Shown: positions 51,107 through 60,082, counted from the stretch's first letter. The stretch: DNA of 64,000 nt from an uncultured Bacteroidales bacterium (GCA_944321735.1 CALUMK010000002.1:124001-188000); one strand, 5' to 3'. Notes: generated from the letters alone by a model not told the origin. Numbers and translations: made by a program.

Positions 51107-52657
51107 TCAGTGCGTTTGGGATACGGGATGGGATTTTTCTATGTGTCTGGCTCGTTCTATGCTCATTTCCCGGCGTTCTTGCTGCAAGAATTGACGGTAG
51201 GCGTCGAGCAATGCCTTGTAGAAAAGCCGGCCGTTGAGGTTGGTTTTCTCTATGTCGGCCAGATCTGGATTTTTTAGCATTTCTGCTGGATTCCAGAAAA
51301 TGCAGGCCGTCTGGAAGGCGGTTTCTTTCTGGATTTGAATCAAGTCTGGCGTATCCGATGGGGAATTTGTCGACTTTGGGGATGAATCCTGCGTGGCGAT
51401 CAAGACTACAGGGGTAGATGGCATCAGGCTTCGGATATAGCTCAGTTCCCGGAGCAAATGGAGCCGGAATGTATGATACGGTTGCCCGGAGTCGTTTTCT
51501 GTCCGGGATTGCGCGGTGTCGGACAGTGCAGGCTGATAGAGGATGAGTCCGACATTAGCCAAGAGCATCTGATCGGTTAGGAATCGCCGGTTGTTGACCG
51601 AGAAGACCTTGCCTTTGTTCCTGGGCAGGAAAATGTTGTCAACACTGACGCCGACAGTGTCGTTGAAAGCTATGGCATAGAGATTCCGGTTCCGTTTCAG
51701 AACTAGTTGGAGAAGTATGTTCTGGGTGTTTTTCGGCAAAGGGTAAGAGAGTCGTTGTTGGCCAGGGCATTTGAGCACGGATGCGGGCAGGATGTTTTCC
51801 GGGGAGGATTCCTTGGGGTTTTGTCTGCTGCTGTTGCCGGAGATGGAAATTTTTATGTCTTTCGGCAGTACATCTTCGTGGACAAAAGCTTCCATGCATA
51901 AACCGGGATAGTTTTGGAAAACGGGGGGGAGGTCGATTCGAATTTGTCCGATATCTTGGCTATGGGAAGCTGTGGCCAAAGCGTTGAGTGGAGGAGGCCC
52001 CAGATAGTAGGTCATGATGCCGAAATTGCCCCGGCGGGTATCGGTTGCAGAGGCGACTTCATGCCAGGTATCGCTTGTCTTTATACGGAAAAGGTCATTC
52101 TTTGCTTCCGGATCAAGGCTGGAGGCCGGCTGGGAAAGGGGAATTATGCCGGGGCCGGATCCTCCGAAGTCGGATTGTATCAATTGACGTAGAGTGCCGG
52201 AGATTCGATTGTCCGGGGCGTATGCCCCTTCATAACAAAGGATGCGGACAAAGTACGGGCGGTTATTGGCCAGGTTCTCGTTCCAGAAGACAGGATCAGG
52301 GTAGCAGTTTTGGATAAGTTGGGCTTGTTCGGGATGGCTGAGCATTAGTAGCTTGGCAAAGAATTGACGCAAAAGGCGTCTTCCGGCGCCGGTCGTATCG
52401 TATTGAAATGGGGCCAGGGGGATGTCTTGCAGCCGGGCGGACGAAGGAGCGTGCTCTGGAAAACGGTATATCCGTTGGTAGAGTAGCATCAGGCTGTCCT
52501 GCTGCCAGCGTTCATGCAGGCTTTGCTGCACAGGGGCGGGTTGGGTGCCTTCCCAATCGGAAAATCCTTCATGACCAAGCCTTTTCAAGAGGAAATGGGC
52601 GGCGGAGAGAACCGCTATCGCGCCGAACAGGAACAGAAGGCTTTTCAGAGGTTTCAT
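51107..52657 (-). CDS. SGNH-like partner protein, probably catalytically degenerate
   Basis: A 516-residue protein with an N-terminal membrane anchor or signal (about 5-24). Residues 136-170, YFVRILCYEGAYAPDNRISG and FGGSGPGIIP, follow the layout of SGNH/GDSL proteins of Bacteroidota. There I expect VRI.HYGDSQIE.DR, so the GDS triad block reads EGA here. Near the C terminus the usual D..H site reads DIEKTNLNG with N473 where histidine is expected. Both catalytic residues thus seem lost. It may act as a substrate-binding or scaffold partner of the MBOAT protein. The alignment is from memory and should be tested. Confidence 0.65.
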   Translation of the reverse strand: MKPLKSLLFLFGAIAVLSAAHFLLKRLGHEGFSDWEGTQPAPVQQSLHERWQQDSLMLLYQRIYRFPEHAPSSARLQDIPLAPFQYDTTGAGRRLLRQFFAKLLMLSHPEQAQLIQNCYPDPVFWNENLANNRPYFVRILCYEGAYAPDNRISGTLRQLIQSDFGGSGPGIIPLSQPASSLDPEAKNDLFRIKTSDTWHEVASATDTRRGNFGIMTYYLGPPPLNALATASHSQDIGQIRIDLPPVFQNYPGLCMEAFVHEDVLPKDIKISISGNSSRQNPKESSPENILPASVLKCPGQQRLSYPLPKNTQNILLQLVLKRNRNLYAIAFNDTVGVSVDNIFLPRNKGKVFSVNNRRFLTDQMLLANVGLILYQPALSDTAQSRTENDSGQPYHTFRLHLLRELSYIRSLMPSTPVVLIATQDSSPKSTNSPSDTPDLIQIQKETAFQTACIFWNPAEMLKNPDLADIEKTNLNGRLFYKALLDAYRQFLQQERREMSIERARHIEKSHPVSQTH

Positions 52658-52675
52658 GGCAGAGGGCTTGCGTTT

Positions 52676-54340
52676 TTATTGCTTGTTGACCTGTATTTGG
52701 AGGATTTGTCCGGGATAGATGCGGCCTTTGGCATCCAGATTGTTGGTTCGGATGATGTCGTTGACCGTGGATCCCGGGTACATCCGGGATATGGCATAAA
52801 CCGATTCCCCGCTCCGCACTTTATGCTCGTAAGTGCCGGGAGCTACTGTTTTGGGTTTTGTCTGCTTTTGGCTTTTTTGCGAGGATGGTAGCGCGTTGCT
52901 GTAGATGTACAGCAGTTGGTTCGGGTAGATAGTGGAAGATCGCAAATGGTTCAGTTCCATGATATGGGATACCCGGACATGATATTTGGCGGCGATGCCG
53001 GACAGGGTCTCGCCTCGTTTGACGCGGTGCTGGAATCGGGCAGGCGTGGGCGGCATGGTGTTGTCATCGTCGGCATAAATGTCTTGGGCGTTCTCCATGA
53101 ACTTGACTTTGAAGTTGATGGGAAGCCGGATACTGTAATAGTCTGTATTGCCGGGAATCACGTCCATTCGGTACTGCGGGTTGAGGTCGCGCAGGATTTG
53201 CACGGGAATATCCAGATGTTCGGCTACGACTTTGAGGTTAAGGTCCTGGCTTACCATCAAGGTGTCGGTCAGGATCGGGGGCTGGGAACGGAGCGGGATG
53301 CCATGCTCTTCGTTGTAGTTCATGGCATAAGTAGCGCCAATGAAAGCAGGGACGTAGCCACGGGTCTCTCTGGGGAGGAAGGGGTATATCTGCCAGAAAT
53401 CCGTTTTGCCTCTGGCTCGACGGATGGCTTTGCGGACATTGCCGGGTCCGCAGTTGTAAGCGGCGATGGCCAAGGTCCAATCTCCAAAACTCTCGTAGAG
53501 GTCTTTGAGGTAGCGGGCGGCGGCATGGCTGGCTTTGAAAGGATCCATGCGTTCGTCCACGGCCAGATCGATATCCAGGTCGTACATCTTGCCTGTGCCG
53601 TACATGAATTGCCAGCATCCGGAGGCTCCGGCACGGGAAACTGCACGAGGGTTTAGGCCGGATTCAATAATGGCTAGGTATTTGAGTTCTTGAGGCACGC
53701 CATTCTGAGCCATGGCCTGTTCAAAAATCGGAAAGTAGTATTGGGATAGGGCCAGCATCACGTCAACTTGCTGGCGGCGTTTGTTGACATAGACTTCGAT
53801 GTAGTTGCGGACAGTCTGGTTGTAGGAAAGTTTGACCAAAAAGCCTTGGTTCAAACTGTCTATGCGGTTTCGGTAAATCGAGTCGGGACTGTCATAGACG
53901 GGAATGTCAAGGGCAAGGTTGTTCCAGGCTTCGATTCGGGTCGAGTCTTTGGGTTGATAACGGTGTCTGGCATCGTAGAATCGCAATTCGTCGGACAGGA
54001 AGAACTCGTCGAGCAGCATCTGGCTCAAGCTGTCTTGCGATGTAGGGGCGGCAAACCGTATGAATGTGGCAGAGTCCGTTATGCGGGCGATGGAATCCGG
54101 GAGGAATCCGGATTGGACGCTTGTGTCGGGAAGGAGGGTGTCTTGGGCAATGGGCTTTAGGAGGCAGCCTTGCAAAGTGTCGTTTGCGGAAGCCTTTTCC
54201 GCGCAGGCTGCCAGGATGGTGTCGCAGGTCGTGTTTTGCTTGAACGGGCGGCTCTTGGATGTGCATAGCCCCTCGTTGATGAATGAAAGGCAGAAAAGCA
54301 GAAGGATTCCTATTGTTTTTTGTCGGTGCGTGTTCACCAT
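52676..54340 (-). CDS. MltD-like lytic transglycosylase with LysM repeats
   Basis: A 554-residue exported enzyme. After a signal peptide (MVNTHRQKTIGILLLFCLSFINEGLC) and a linker, the SLT/GH23-type catalytic domain (about 190-330) has the catalytic glutamate in KYLAIIESGLNPRAVSRAGASGCWQFMYGTGKMYDL and AIAAYNCGPGNVRKAIRRA. Two C-terminal LysM domains (about 445-490, RVKRGETLSGIAAKYHVRVSHIMELN, and 505-550, KVRSGESVYAISRMYPGSTVNDIIRTN) would bind peptidoglycan. It cuts glycan strands to 1,6-anhydro-MurNAc. It heads a likely operon with the SGNH-like and MBOAT genes. O-acetylation of MurNAc blocks this reaction, so joint expression makes functional sense (inference). Confidence 0.9.
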   Translation of the reverse strand: MVNTHRQKTIGILLLFCLSFINEGLCTSKSRPFKQNTTCDTILAACAEKASANDTLQGCLLKPIAQDTLLPDTSVQSGFLPDSIARITDSATFIRFAAPTSQDSLSQMLLDEFFLSDELRFYDARHRYQPKDSTRIEAWNNLALDIPVYDSPDSIYRNRIDSLNQGFLVKLSYNQTVRNYIEVYVNKRRQQVDVMLALSQYYFPIFEQAMAQNGVPQELKYLAIIESGLNPRAVSRAGASGCWQFMYGTGKMYDLDIDLAVDERMDPFKASHAAARYLKDLYESFGDWTLAIAAYNCGPGNVRKAIRRARGKTDFWQIYPFLPRETRGYVPAFIGATYAMNYNEEHGIPLRSQPPILTDTLMVSQDLNLKVVAEHLDIPVQILRDLNPQYRMDVIPGNTDYYSIRLPINFKVKFMENAQDIYADDDNTMPPTPARFQHRVKRGETLSGIAAKYHVRVSHIMELNHLRSSTIYPNQLLYIYSNALPSSQKSQKQTKPKTVAPGTYEHKVRSGESVYAISRMYPGSTVNDIIRTNNLDAKGRIYPGQILQIQVNKQ

Positions 54341-54432
54341 GGCACTCGGTCTATCAAGGTTTCGGGTGATTTTGTGACTGAAGGCGGATATGTTGTTTCA
54401 TCGTTTTCCGGCGATGTTTTTTTTGCCGGAAG

Positions 54433-54816
54433 TCAACGGTTGGTCGGCCAGGTCTTGCGGGCTATTTCTATGTCCTTGTCGGGTCGCAGCAAGGTGGAGA
54501 CCATGATGAGGCTGTAGGTGTCCTCTTCGTGCAGCATGGCGTTGAGCGTGTCGTCTTGGATGGCGGATAGCCTCTTTTGGAAAATCTGTCGGGCCTCTTC
54601 TTCCGCTTCGGCATTGTCAATGGCCCATACCGTGAAATTTTCCATGTCGAAACGGGTCTGCACATAGGTCATGATGGCTATTTCATCGGAATTTCGGATA
54701 TCGACCTCGTTGGCCAGACCGAAGACATAGGCCGACTCTTCCTCTTCCGAGCAGGAAAGGAAAACGGTGGGAACAAGCAACAATGCGGCTGTGAATATTT
54801 TGAGAAGTCTTTTCAT
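54433..54816 (-). CDS. Small acidic lipoprotein (paralogue of the 56651 gene)
   Basis: 127 residues from the ATG at 54816. A lipoprotein signal (MKRLLKIFTAALLLVPTVFLSC) is followed by EEEESAYVFGLANEVDIRNSDEIAIMTYVQTRFDMENFTVWA, an acidic helix-like stretch (NAEAEEEARQIFQKRLSAIQDDTLNAML), and the end EIARKTWPTNR. The same pattern, with the same ending (WPTDR), occurs in the lipoprotein at 56651-57049 on the other side of nnr. No known domain. The longer in-frame start (54894) adds 26 residues before the signal and is rejected. Confidence 0.82.
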   Translation of the reverse strand: MKRLLKIFTAALLLVPTVFLSCSEEEESAYVFGLANEVDIRNSDEIAIMTYVQTRFDMENFTVWAIDNAEAEEEARQIFQKRLSAIQDDTLNAMLHEEDTYSLIMVSTLLRPDKDIEIARKTWPTNR

Positions 54817-54836
54817 CAAACTTGGATTTAAAAAAG

Positions 54837-54844
54837 CAAAGTTA
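54837..54844 (-). promoter_or_regulatory. -7 box TAACTTTG of the 54433-54816 lipoprotein gene
   Basis: On the minus strand TAACTTTG matches the consensus and lies about 20 bases upstream of the ATG at 54816. Confidence 0.6.
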
Positions 54845-54921
54845 GAAACTGTTTTGAAATTCTCCAATCCTGCGTTTTGGACATTGTCGTGCATGGATTC
54901 AGGTGTATGGCGGGCGTATTC

Positions 54922-56493
54922 TTAGAATCGGACTTGCTGGAGCTGCCGGAATGCTTCGGGCAAGGCGGCAATGATGTCGCTGGCGGCCATGGATTGTTCC
55001 GTGCAGCGGAGGGCGGCGTAGTCCCCGGCCAAGCCGTGCAGGTAGACGGCGGTGTAGGCGGCTTGCCAGACGGAGAGTCCTTGGCCGAGCAGGCTGAGGC
55101 AGAGTCCGGTCAGCACGTCCCCGCTTCCGCCGGTGGCCATGCCCGGGTTGCCGGTGGTGTTGAAGAGCATGGCTGGGCCGGGGATTGCGCCGCCCGGGGT
55201 ACGGATGCCTGCGCTGCCGGGCTGGCTGACGGAGGTATGGGCGCCTTTGAGCACGACAACTGCGCCGTAGCGGTCGGAAAATTCCTGCTGGCGGCGCAGA
55301 CGTTCCCTGCTGTCGGAGGTTTTTCCGGCCAGGCGTTCGAATTCCTTGGGATGCGGCGTGAGGATGCAGCGGCCTTTGGGCAAGAATTCCAGCAAGGTGG
55401 GGTCTTGGGCCAGGAGGTTGAGTCCGTCGGCATCGATGACTAAGGGGCAAGCGGCAAAGCGCAGTACGTTTTTGAGCCATTGAGCGGCTTCGTCCGAAGT
55501 GCCGATTCCCGGGCCAATGCCGATGGCCGAATAATGCGCGGTCTTGGCCCAGTCCATTAAACTCGGATCTATGAAAAGGGCTTCCGGCACAGCGGTTTGC
55601 AGCACGAGCCGGTTGTCGGCGCAGGAAGCGATGCTGAGCACCCCGCATCCGCTTTTCAAGGCTGCCCGGCCGGCCAAGACGGCCGCCCCGGCCATGCCTG
55701 TACTGCCTGCAATCAATAAATCCCGCCCGAAAAGACCCTTGTGCGCGAATTTCGGTCGCTTGGGCAGGTTCCGCGCCGCGTCCCGGTCTTGCAGCAGGTA
55801 GGCATCGGCCGGGTTTCCCCGCATGAAATTCTCGTCCAGGCCGATATCCAACAACACGAAGCCGGCCGGGCGGCCTTCGTTTTCCGGCCAAAGGAATGCT
55901 TTCTTGGCAAACTGGAACGAGAGGCAGAGGCTGTTTTCCACCACCGGGTTTTCCCTTGGAGTCGGCTTGTCGGCCATCAGTCCCGAGGGGATATCAATCG
56001 AGTATTTTTTCCCGCTGCAAGCATTGATAAAGTCTACCACGGCTGCCGTGGCCTCGTCCAAGCGGCCGTCCAATCCGGTGCCGACCAAGGCATCGGTCAA
56101 GATATCGTTTTCCCCTGTTTCCGGAAGCCCGTCTTGGCCGAAAATCCGTAACGGCATATTCGTTTCCTGCAACAGCTGCGCGTTCCGTTCCGCATCCGGG
56201 CTGTACCGGCCCTCTTTCTTGTCCGGCATCCAGACTTCCACGATGCTGCCTTTTTCGTTCAGCATCCGGGCCAGCGCGAAGCCGTCGCCTCCGTTGTTGC
56301 CCCGTCCGCAGAAAATGACGAATTTGGGCTTTCGGCTTGAGGCCGGATCGAAGGCCTCCGGTTCGTTTTCAAACAGGAAATCGAAACAGGCGCGGGCCGC
56401 CCTTTCCATCAGCTGCCAGGAACTTATGCCTTGCCTCCGTATCGTCTCGGCATCGGCTTTCCGGATTATATCCACGGGATAGACTGGAATCAT
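54922..56493 (-). CDS. nnr: Bifunctional NAD(P)H-hydrate epimerase / dehydratase
   Basis: A 523-residue repair enzyme. The N-terminal YjeF epimerase domain (about 1-215) has FVIFCGRGNNGGDGFALARML and IDIPSGL. The C-terminal carbohydrate-kinase-like dehydratase (about 235-515) has HKGLFGRDLLIAGSTGMAGAAVLAGRAALKSGCG, AIGIGPGIGTS, VIDADGLNLL, LTPHPKEFERL, and NTTGNPGMATGGSGDVLTG. Together they restore damaged NADHX and NADPHX. It runs opposite to the 56651 lipoprotein gene and the same way as its paralogue downstream. Confidence 0.95.
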   Translation of the reverse strand: MIPVYPVDIIRKADAETIRRQGISSWQLMERAARACFDFLFENEPEAFDPASSRKPKFVIFCGRGNNGGDGFALARMLNEKGSIVEVWMPDKKEGRYSPDAERNAQLLQETNMPLRIFGQDGLPETGENDILTDALVGTGLDGRLDEATAAVVDFINACSGKKYSIDIPSGLMADKPTPRENPVVENSLCLSFQFAKKAFLWPENEGRPAGFVLLDIGLDENFMRGNPADAYLLQDRDAARNLPKRPKFAHKGLFGRDLLIAGSTGMAGAAVLAGRAALKSGCGVLSIASCADNRLVLQTAVPEALFIDPSLMDWAKTAHYSAIGIGPGIGTSDEAAQWLKNVLRFAACPLVIDADGLNLLAQDPTLLEFLPKGRCILTPHPKEFERLAGKTSDSRERLRRQQEFSDRYGAVVVLKGAHTSVSQPGSAGIRTPGGAIPGPAMLFNTTGNPGMATGGSGDVLTGLCLSLLGQGLSVWQAAYTAVYLHGLAGDYAALRCTEQSMAASDIIAALPEAFRQLQQVRF

Positions 56494-56554
56494 CGTTGAT
56501 TTGTATTTCTAAATACGAAGATAGGTCAATTTTCAATATTCGGAACATTTGCCT

Positions 56555-56562
56555 TATCTTTG
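56555..56562 (+). promoter_or_regulatory. -7 box TATCTTTG of the 56651 lipoprotein gene
   Basis: A consensus box that predicts a leader of about 85 bases containing an imperfect inverted repeat (GATAGGACGAGGAAATCCTATC at about 56591-56612, the core of a small hairpin). Confidence 0.6.
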
Positions 56563-56650
56563 CGCCCCCTATGGCGTGTCCCTGTGGCGGATAGGACGAG
56601 GAAATCCTATCGGGTGGCGATGCGGATGGCATAGAAACTTAGTTGATAAA

Positions 56651-57049
56651 ATGAAAAAGATTTTGAAAGCAGGCCTCCTGTTGTTGATGCCTTTATCTTT
56701 GTTGTTTACCGCTTGCTCTTCGAAAGAAGGGGCTGAAGAAGAGTCCGACTACGCTTATGGTATCACGAACGAAGCCCAGCTGACTCAGTCGGATGCGCTC
56801 TCCATCATGAGCTATGTGGAATCCCGTGTCGATTTGGAGGCGTTCACCATTAGGAGCACCAGCGAGGAAGAAGCCGACGAACGGGCTATTCAGGAGTTCA
56901 ATTCCCGTTTGACATCCATTAACGATGCGGAATTCGATGCCATGTTCAAGGGTAGCGACTATTATTCCTTGATTTTGAAAGGCGCGGCTGCGGAAGGCGA
57001 GGAAAACCCGGAACTGGCTCGCAAGATTTGGCCTACCGACCGGCAATAA
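56651..57049 (+). CDS. Small acidic lipoprotein (paralogue of the 54433 gene)
   Basis: 132 residues. The signal MKKILKAGLLLLMPLSLLFTAC is followed by SSKEGAEEESDYAYGITNEAQLTQSDALSIMSYVESRVDLEAFTIRS, an acidic helical stretch (EEEADERAIQEFNSRLTSINDAEFDAMFKG), YYSLILKGAA, and the end ELARKIWPTDRQ. It shares layout and many positions with the lipoprotein at 54433-54816: the SD...IM.YV..R.D.E.FT block, A..I..F...L..I.D and AR..WPT.R. The function is unknown; no recognised domain. Confidence 0.85.
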   Translation: MKKILKAGLLLLMPLSLLFTACSSKEGAEEESDYAYGITNEAQLTQSDALSIMSYVESRVDLEAFTIRSTSEEEADERAIQEFNSRLTSINDAEFDAMFKGSDYYSLILKGAAAEGEENPELARKIWPTDRQ

Positions 57050-57073
57050 TGCAGTAGTTGCTTTTGATTCCTA

Positions 57074-57123
57074 ATCCGGTATCTGTCAGTGTGTCATATA
57101 TGCTTGAGAGATGCCGGTTTTTT
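57074..57123 (+). terminator. Intrinsic terminator after the 56651 gene
   Basis: CCGGTATCT and AGATGCCGG form a stem around a loop of about 26 bases, followed by TTTTTTG. Confidence 0.75.
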
Positions 57124-57153
57124 GTTTGGCATAACGCTATTGGAAAATAGAAT

Positions 57154-58995
57154 ATGATGCAGAAGAATAAATTCAAGGCTTGCTTGTCCTGCGCGCTTCT
57201 TTTGGGCAGTTTCTTTTCGTTGTCGTTTTTGCAGGCGCAGACACCTCGTCCGGCCAATCCGGAATCGAACCCAGAAGTAAAGGAATACCCCAAGAACCAT
57301 CCCGACGTGGTGGACAAGAAGATGGCCGGACTGTTGCAGCTGATCCGCTTCGCATACGTGGAAGAGGTGGACATGGCTCCGATAGTGGAAAAGGGGGTGG
57401 TCACGATGCTGGAGGAACTGGATCCCCATTCGGCCTATATCTCGGCCAAGGACTTGCAGAAGATGAACGAGCCCTTGGTGGGCAATTTCGACGGCATCGG
57501 CGTTTCGTTCCAGCCCAACAACGACAGCATCGTGATTATCGAGGTGATAGCCGGAGGGCCTTCGTCCAAGGTGGGTCTGCTGGCCGGGGACAAGATCGTG
57601 ACGATAGACACGATGAGCGCCACCGGCAAGAACGCCAACCGGGATTTCGTATTCAAGCATCTGCGAGGCAAGAAAGGCACCAAGGTGAATGTGGGCATCA
57701 AGCGTCAAGGCGAGCCGGAAATTCTGCATTTCGAGATTATCCGGGACAAGATACCAATCAACAGCGTCAATACCTATTTCATGGTTGACAAGGAAAACGG
57801 CTATATCATGCTGACGCGCTTTGCCCGTACCAGCGTGGAGGAGGTGCGCGATGCCTTGAAAGATCTTAAATCGCAGGGAATGAAGAACTTGATTTTAGAC
57901 TTGCGAGGCAATTCGGGAGGCTATCTGGATGTGGCGGTGGATCTGGCCGACGAATTCCTGCCTAAGGACGAGCTGGTTGTCTATATGGAGGGCAAGGCGC
58001 AGCCTAAGGAACCTTTCTATGCTACCAAGAACGGTTTCTTCACCAAAGGCCGTGTGGTGGTGATGGTGGACGAGGGCTCGGCATCGGCTTCCGAGATTCT
58101 TTCCGGAGCTTTGCAGGATTGGGACAGAGCCATCATAGTGGGGCGGCGAACCTTTGGCAAGGGCTTGGTGCAGAGACCCTTCGGGCTTTCGGACGGATCC
58201 AATGTCCGCTTGACGATAGCCCGTTACTACACGCCTTCGGGTCGTTGCATCCAGAAACCTTACAAGGATGGCATGGAAGCCTATTATAAGGATATCATGA
58301 ACCGTTACCGTCATGGGGAAATGCTCAATCCGGATTCGATCAACCTGCCGGATTCCTTACGTTACCAGACGGCCGGGGGACGGGTTGTTTACGGTGGCGG
58401 CGGCATCATGCCCGATGTGTTCGTGGCGGTCGATACCCAGCGGGCCAGCGACTATTATATGGCTTTGCGGGCCAAGAACCTGATGAACCGCTTTGTCCTG
58501 GATCGTCTGGATGGTCAGAGGGAGCAATATTTGGCGGAATATCCCGATTTTGAGCATTTCTACGAGAATTTCCGGATGGACGAGGCTTTCATGCAGGAAT
58601 TCTACGATTACGCAGCCGAACACGGGGTTCCCTATACGAATTTCAAGAAGGCGCAGGCGGGCCAGTTTTTGCAGGAGTTGATTAAGGCCATGCAGTCGGA
58701 TTCGGCTTTGGACAAGGCCGTATCGTATGAGGATTATATGTCGAGGGTGCTTTGGGCGCAGGATAGCATGCAGTCGTATTTGATGGAAAAGGCCAGGGCG
58801 GAGGATGCCCGGCAGAAAGCCTATGCAGCGAAGTCGGACAAGTTCTTGCGGGCGCAGCTCAAGGCCATGTTCGCCAATAATCTTTATGGGGCGGAATACT
58901 ATTACCAAGTGACCAAGGATGTGGACGATGCCTTTGCCCGTGCGTTGGAAGTGTTGAAGGACAGGAAGTTGTTTGATGAACTCGGCATCCGGTAA
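57154..58995 (+). CDS. C-terminal processing peptidase (S41, PDZ)
   Basis: A 613-residue exported serine protease of the CtpA/Prc type with a signal peptide (ends FLQAQTPR). A PDZ domain sits at about 105-190 (GIGVSFQPNNDSIVIIEVIAGGPSSKVGLLAGDKIV). The S41 core has LDLRGNSGGYLDVAVDLADEF, VDEGSASASEILSGALQDWDRAIIVG and RTFGKGLVQRPFGLSDGSNVRLTIARYYTPSGRCIQKPY. The Ser-Lys dyad therefore comes from GSASASE and FGKG. A long C-terminal helical region (about 440-610) is typical of the family. A palindromic element follows two bases after its stop. Confidence 0.92.
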   Translation: MMQKNKFKACLSCALLLGSFFSLSFLQAQTPRPANPESNPEVKEYPKNHPDVVDKKMAGLLQLIRFAYVEEVDMAPIVEKGVVTMLEELDPHSAYISAKDLQKMNEPLVGNFDGIGVSFQPNNDSIVIIEVIAGGPSSKVGLLAGDKIVTIDTMSATGKNANRDFVFKHLRGKKGTKVNVGIKRQGEPEILHFEIIRDKIPINSVNTYFMVDKENGYIMLTRFARTSVEEVRDALKDLKSQGMKNLILDLRGNSGGYLDVAVDLADEFLPKDELVVYMEGKAQPKEPFYATKNGFFTKGRVVVMVDEGSASASEILSGALQDWDRAIIVGRRTFGKGLVQRPFGLSDGSNVRLTIARYYTPSGRCIQKPYKDGMEAYYKDIMNRYRHGEMLNPDSINLPDSLRYQTAGGRVVYGGGGIMPDVFVAVDTQRASDYYMALRAKNLMNRFVLDRLDGQREQYLAEYPDFEHFYENFRMDEAFMQEFYDYAAEHGVPYTNFKKAQAGQFLQELIKAMQSDSALDKAVSYEDYMSRVLWAQDSMQSYLMEKARAEDARQKAYAAKSDKFLRAQLKAMFANNLYGAEYYYQVTKDVDDAFARALEVLKDRKLFDELGIR

Positions 58996-58996
58996 G

Positions 58997-59205
58997 GCGA
59001 TGTGTCATAATGAGCAATCTGCTTTGTTGCTATCGAGTCTCGAACTCAGTCACGTACCAAAGTACGCTCCTTCGTTCTCGCTCTCAGCGCCTTGCATCTT
59101 ACTCACTCTGACACACCGCCTGAGATTTGTTTCAAATCCCTATTTTGATACACCCTCATAGGAAGAGACGAAGGCTACGGGCAATCTACTTTGTTGCGGT
59201 TTTTA
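58997..59205 (+). repeat. Palindromic element G (GTAC-core family) plus left-half relic
   Basis: Full element 58997-59119: left arm GCGATGTGTCATAATGAGCA, then ATCTGCTTTGTTGC; core GTCACGTACCAAAGTACGCT; right arm CGCCTTGCATCTTACTCACT, then CTGACACACCGC. The arm ends pair (TGTGTCATAATGAG with ACTCTGACACA). A conserved tail (GAGATTTGTTTCAAATCCCT, then ATTTTGATACACCCTC) follows, as at element B. At 59178-59200 GGGCAATCTACTTTGTTGCG is a left-half relic just before tcdA. Confidence 0.88.
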
Positions 59206-59224
59206 AGAAATTTTATTGATTCAG

Positions 59225-60082
59225 ATGGAAGATACAGGATGGACGGATAGGACGGCCTTGCTGCTGGGCGATGCCAATATGGAAAAATTGCGCTCGGCCT
59301 CGGTCTTGGTGATGGGCTTGGGCGGCGTGGGAGCTTATGCGGCCGAGATGCTGGTTCGAGCCGGGATAGGGAAGATATGCATCGTGGACGGGGACGAGGT
59401 GAGCTTGACGAACCTGAACCGTCAGCTGCCAGCTTTGCATTCCACCTTGGGGCAGTCCAAAGCCGGGATTCTGAAAGCCCGTTTCCTGGATATCAATCCG
59501 GAATTGGAGATAGAGGCGATGGGCGAATATGTCAAGGATCAGCGGATGGTGGAGATTCTGGAAAGCCGGCCTTTCGACTACGTGGTGGATGCGATAGACA
59601 CGCTTTCGCCCAAGATCTACCTGCTCTACCATTGCGTGAAGCGGAAGATGCGGGTGGTGAGCGCGATGGGGTCGGGCGGCAAGGCGGATCCTTTGCAATT
59701 GAAAATCTGCGATATCTCCCAAACTTACCATTGCGCTTTGGCGGACGCCTTGCGCAAACGTCTGCATAAATTGAATATCTATACCGGCATTCAAGCGGTC
59801 TTTTCGCCCGAGCCGGTGCCGGCGCATGCGGTTCGCAAGACTTTCGGGGAACGCAACAAGAAGTCGATGGTGGGCACGGTTTCCTATATGCCGCCTCTGG
59901 TGGGCTGTCTCTGCGCTTCGGTGGTGATCCGGGAGCTGTGCGGGGAGAGAGTCGTGTCGGACTTGCCGGTGCCGCTTTCGGTCCGCCGCAAGATTGCCGA
60001 AGCGGAAAAATTTCCCATAGCGGAAATCGGCGATGGGGCGAGGCCTTTGAAAAGCGGGTCTCCGGATTCGATGTCCGATTGA
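59225..60082 (+). CDS. tcdA: tRNA threonylcarbamoyladenosine dehydratase
   Basis: A 285-residue E1-like (ThiF/UBA) protein with the ATP motif SVLVMGLGGVGAYAAEMLVRAGIGKICIVDGD, the arginine finger region TNLNRQLPALHSTLGQSK, and DVVDAID-type and SAMGSGGKADP segments. It resembles TcdA (CsdL), which forms cyclic t6A at position 37 of tRNAs. The ATG at 59225 is preferred over an upstream TTG (59216). A left-half repeat relic sits 25 bases ahead, so the promoter must be short or the gene is co-transcribed. Confidence 0.88.
   Translation: MEDTGWTDRTALLLGDANMEKLRSASVLVMGLGGVGAYAAEMLVRAGIGKICIVDGDEVSLTNLNRQLPALHSTLGQSKAGILKARFLDINPELEIEAMGEYVKDQRMVEILESRPFDYVVDAIDTLSPKIYLLYHCVKRKMRVVSAMGSGGKADPLQLKICDISQTYHCALADALRKRLHKLNIYTGIQAVFSPEPVPAHAVRKTFGERNKKSMVGTVSYMPPLVGCLCASVVIRELCGERVVSDLPVPLSVRRKIAEAEKFPIAEIGDGARPLKSGSPDSMSD

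Noticed and set aside
56563-56650. tRNA gene or ncRNA upstream of the 56651 lipoprotein
   Set aside because: GC-rich with a small hairpin, but no cloverleaf or CCA end; best read as a leader.
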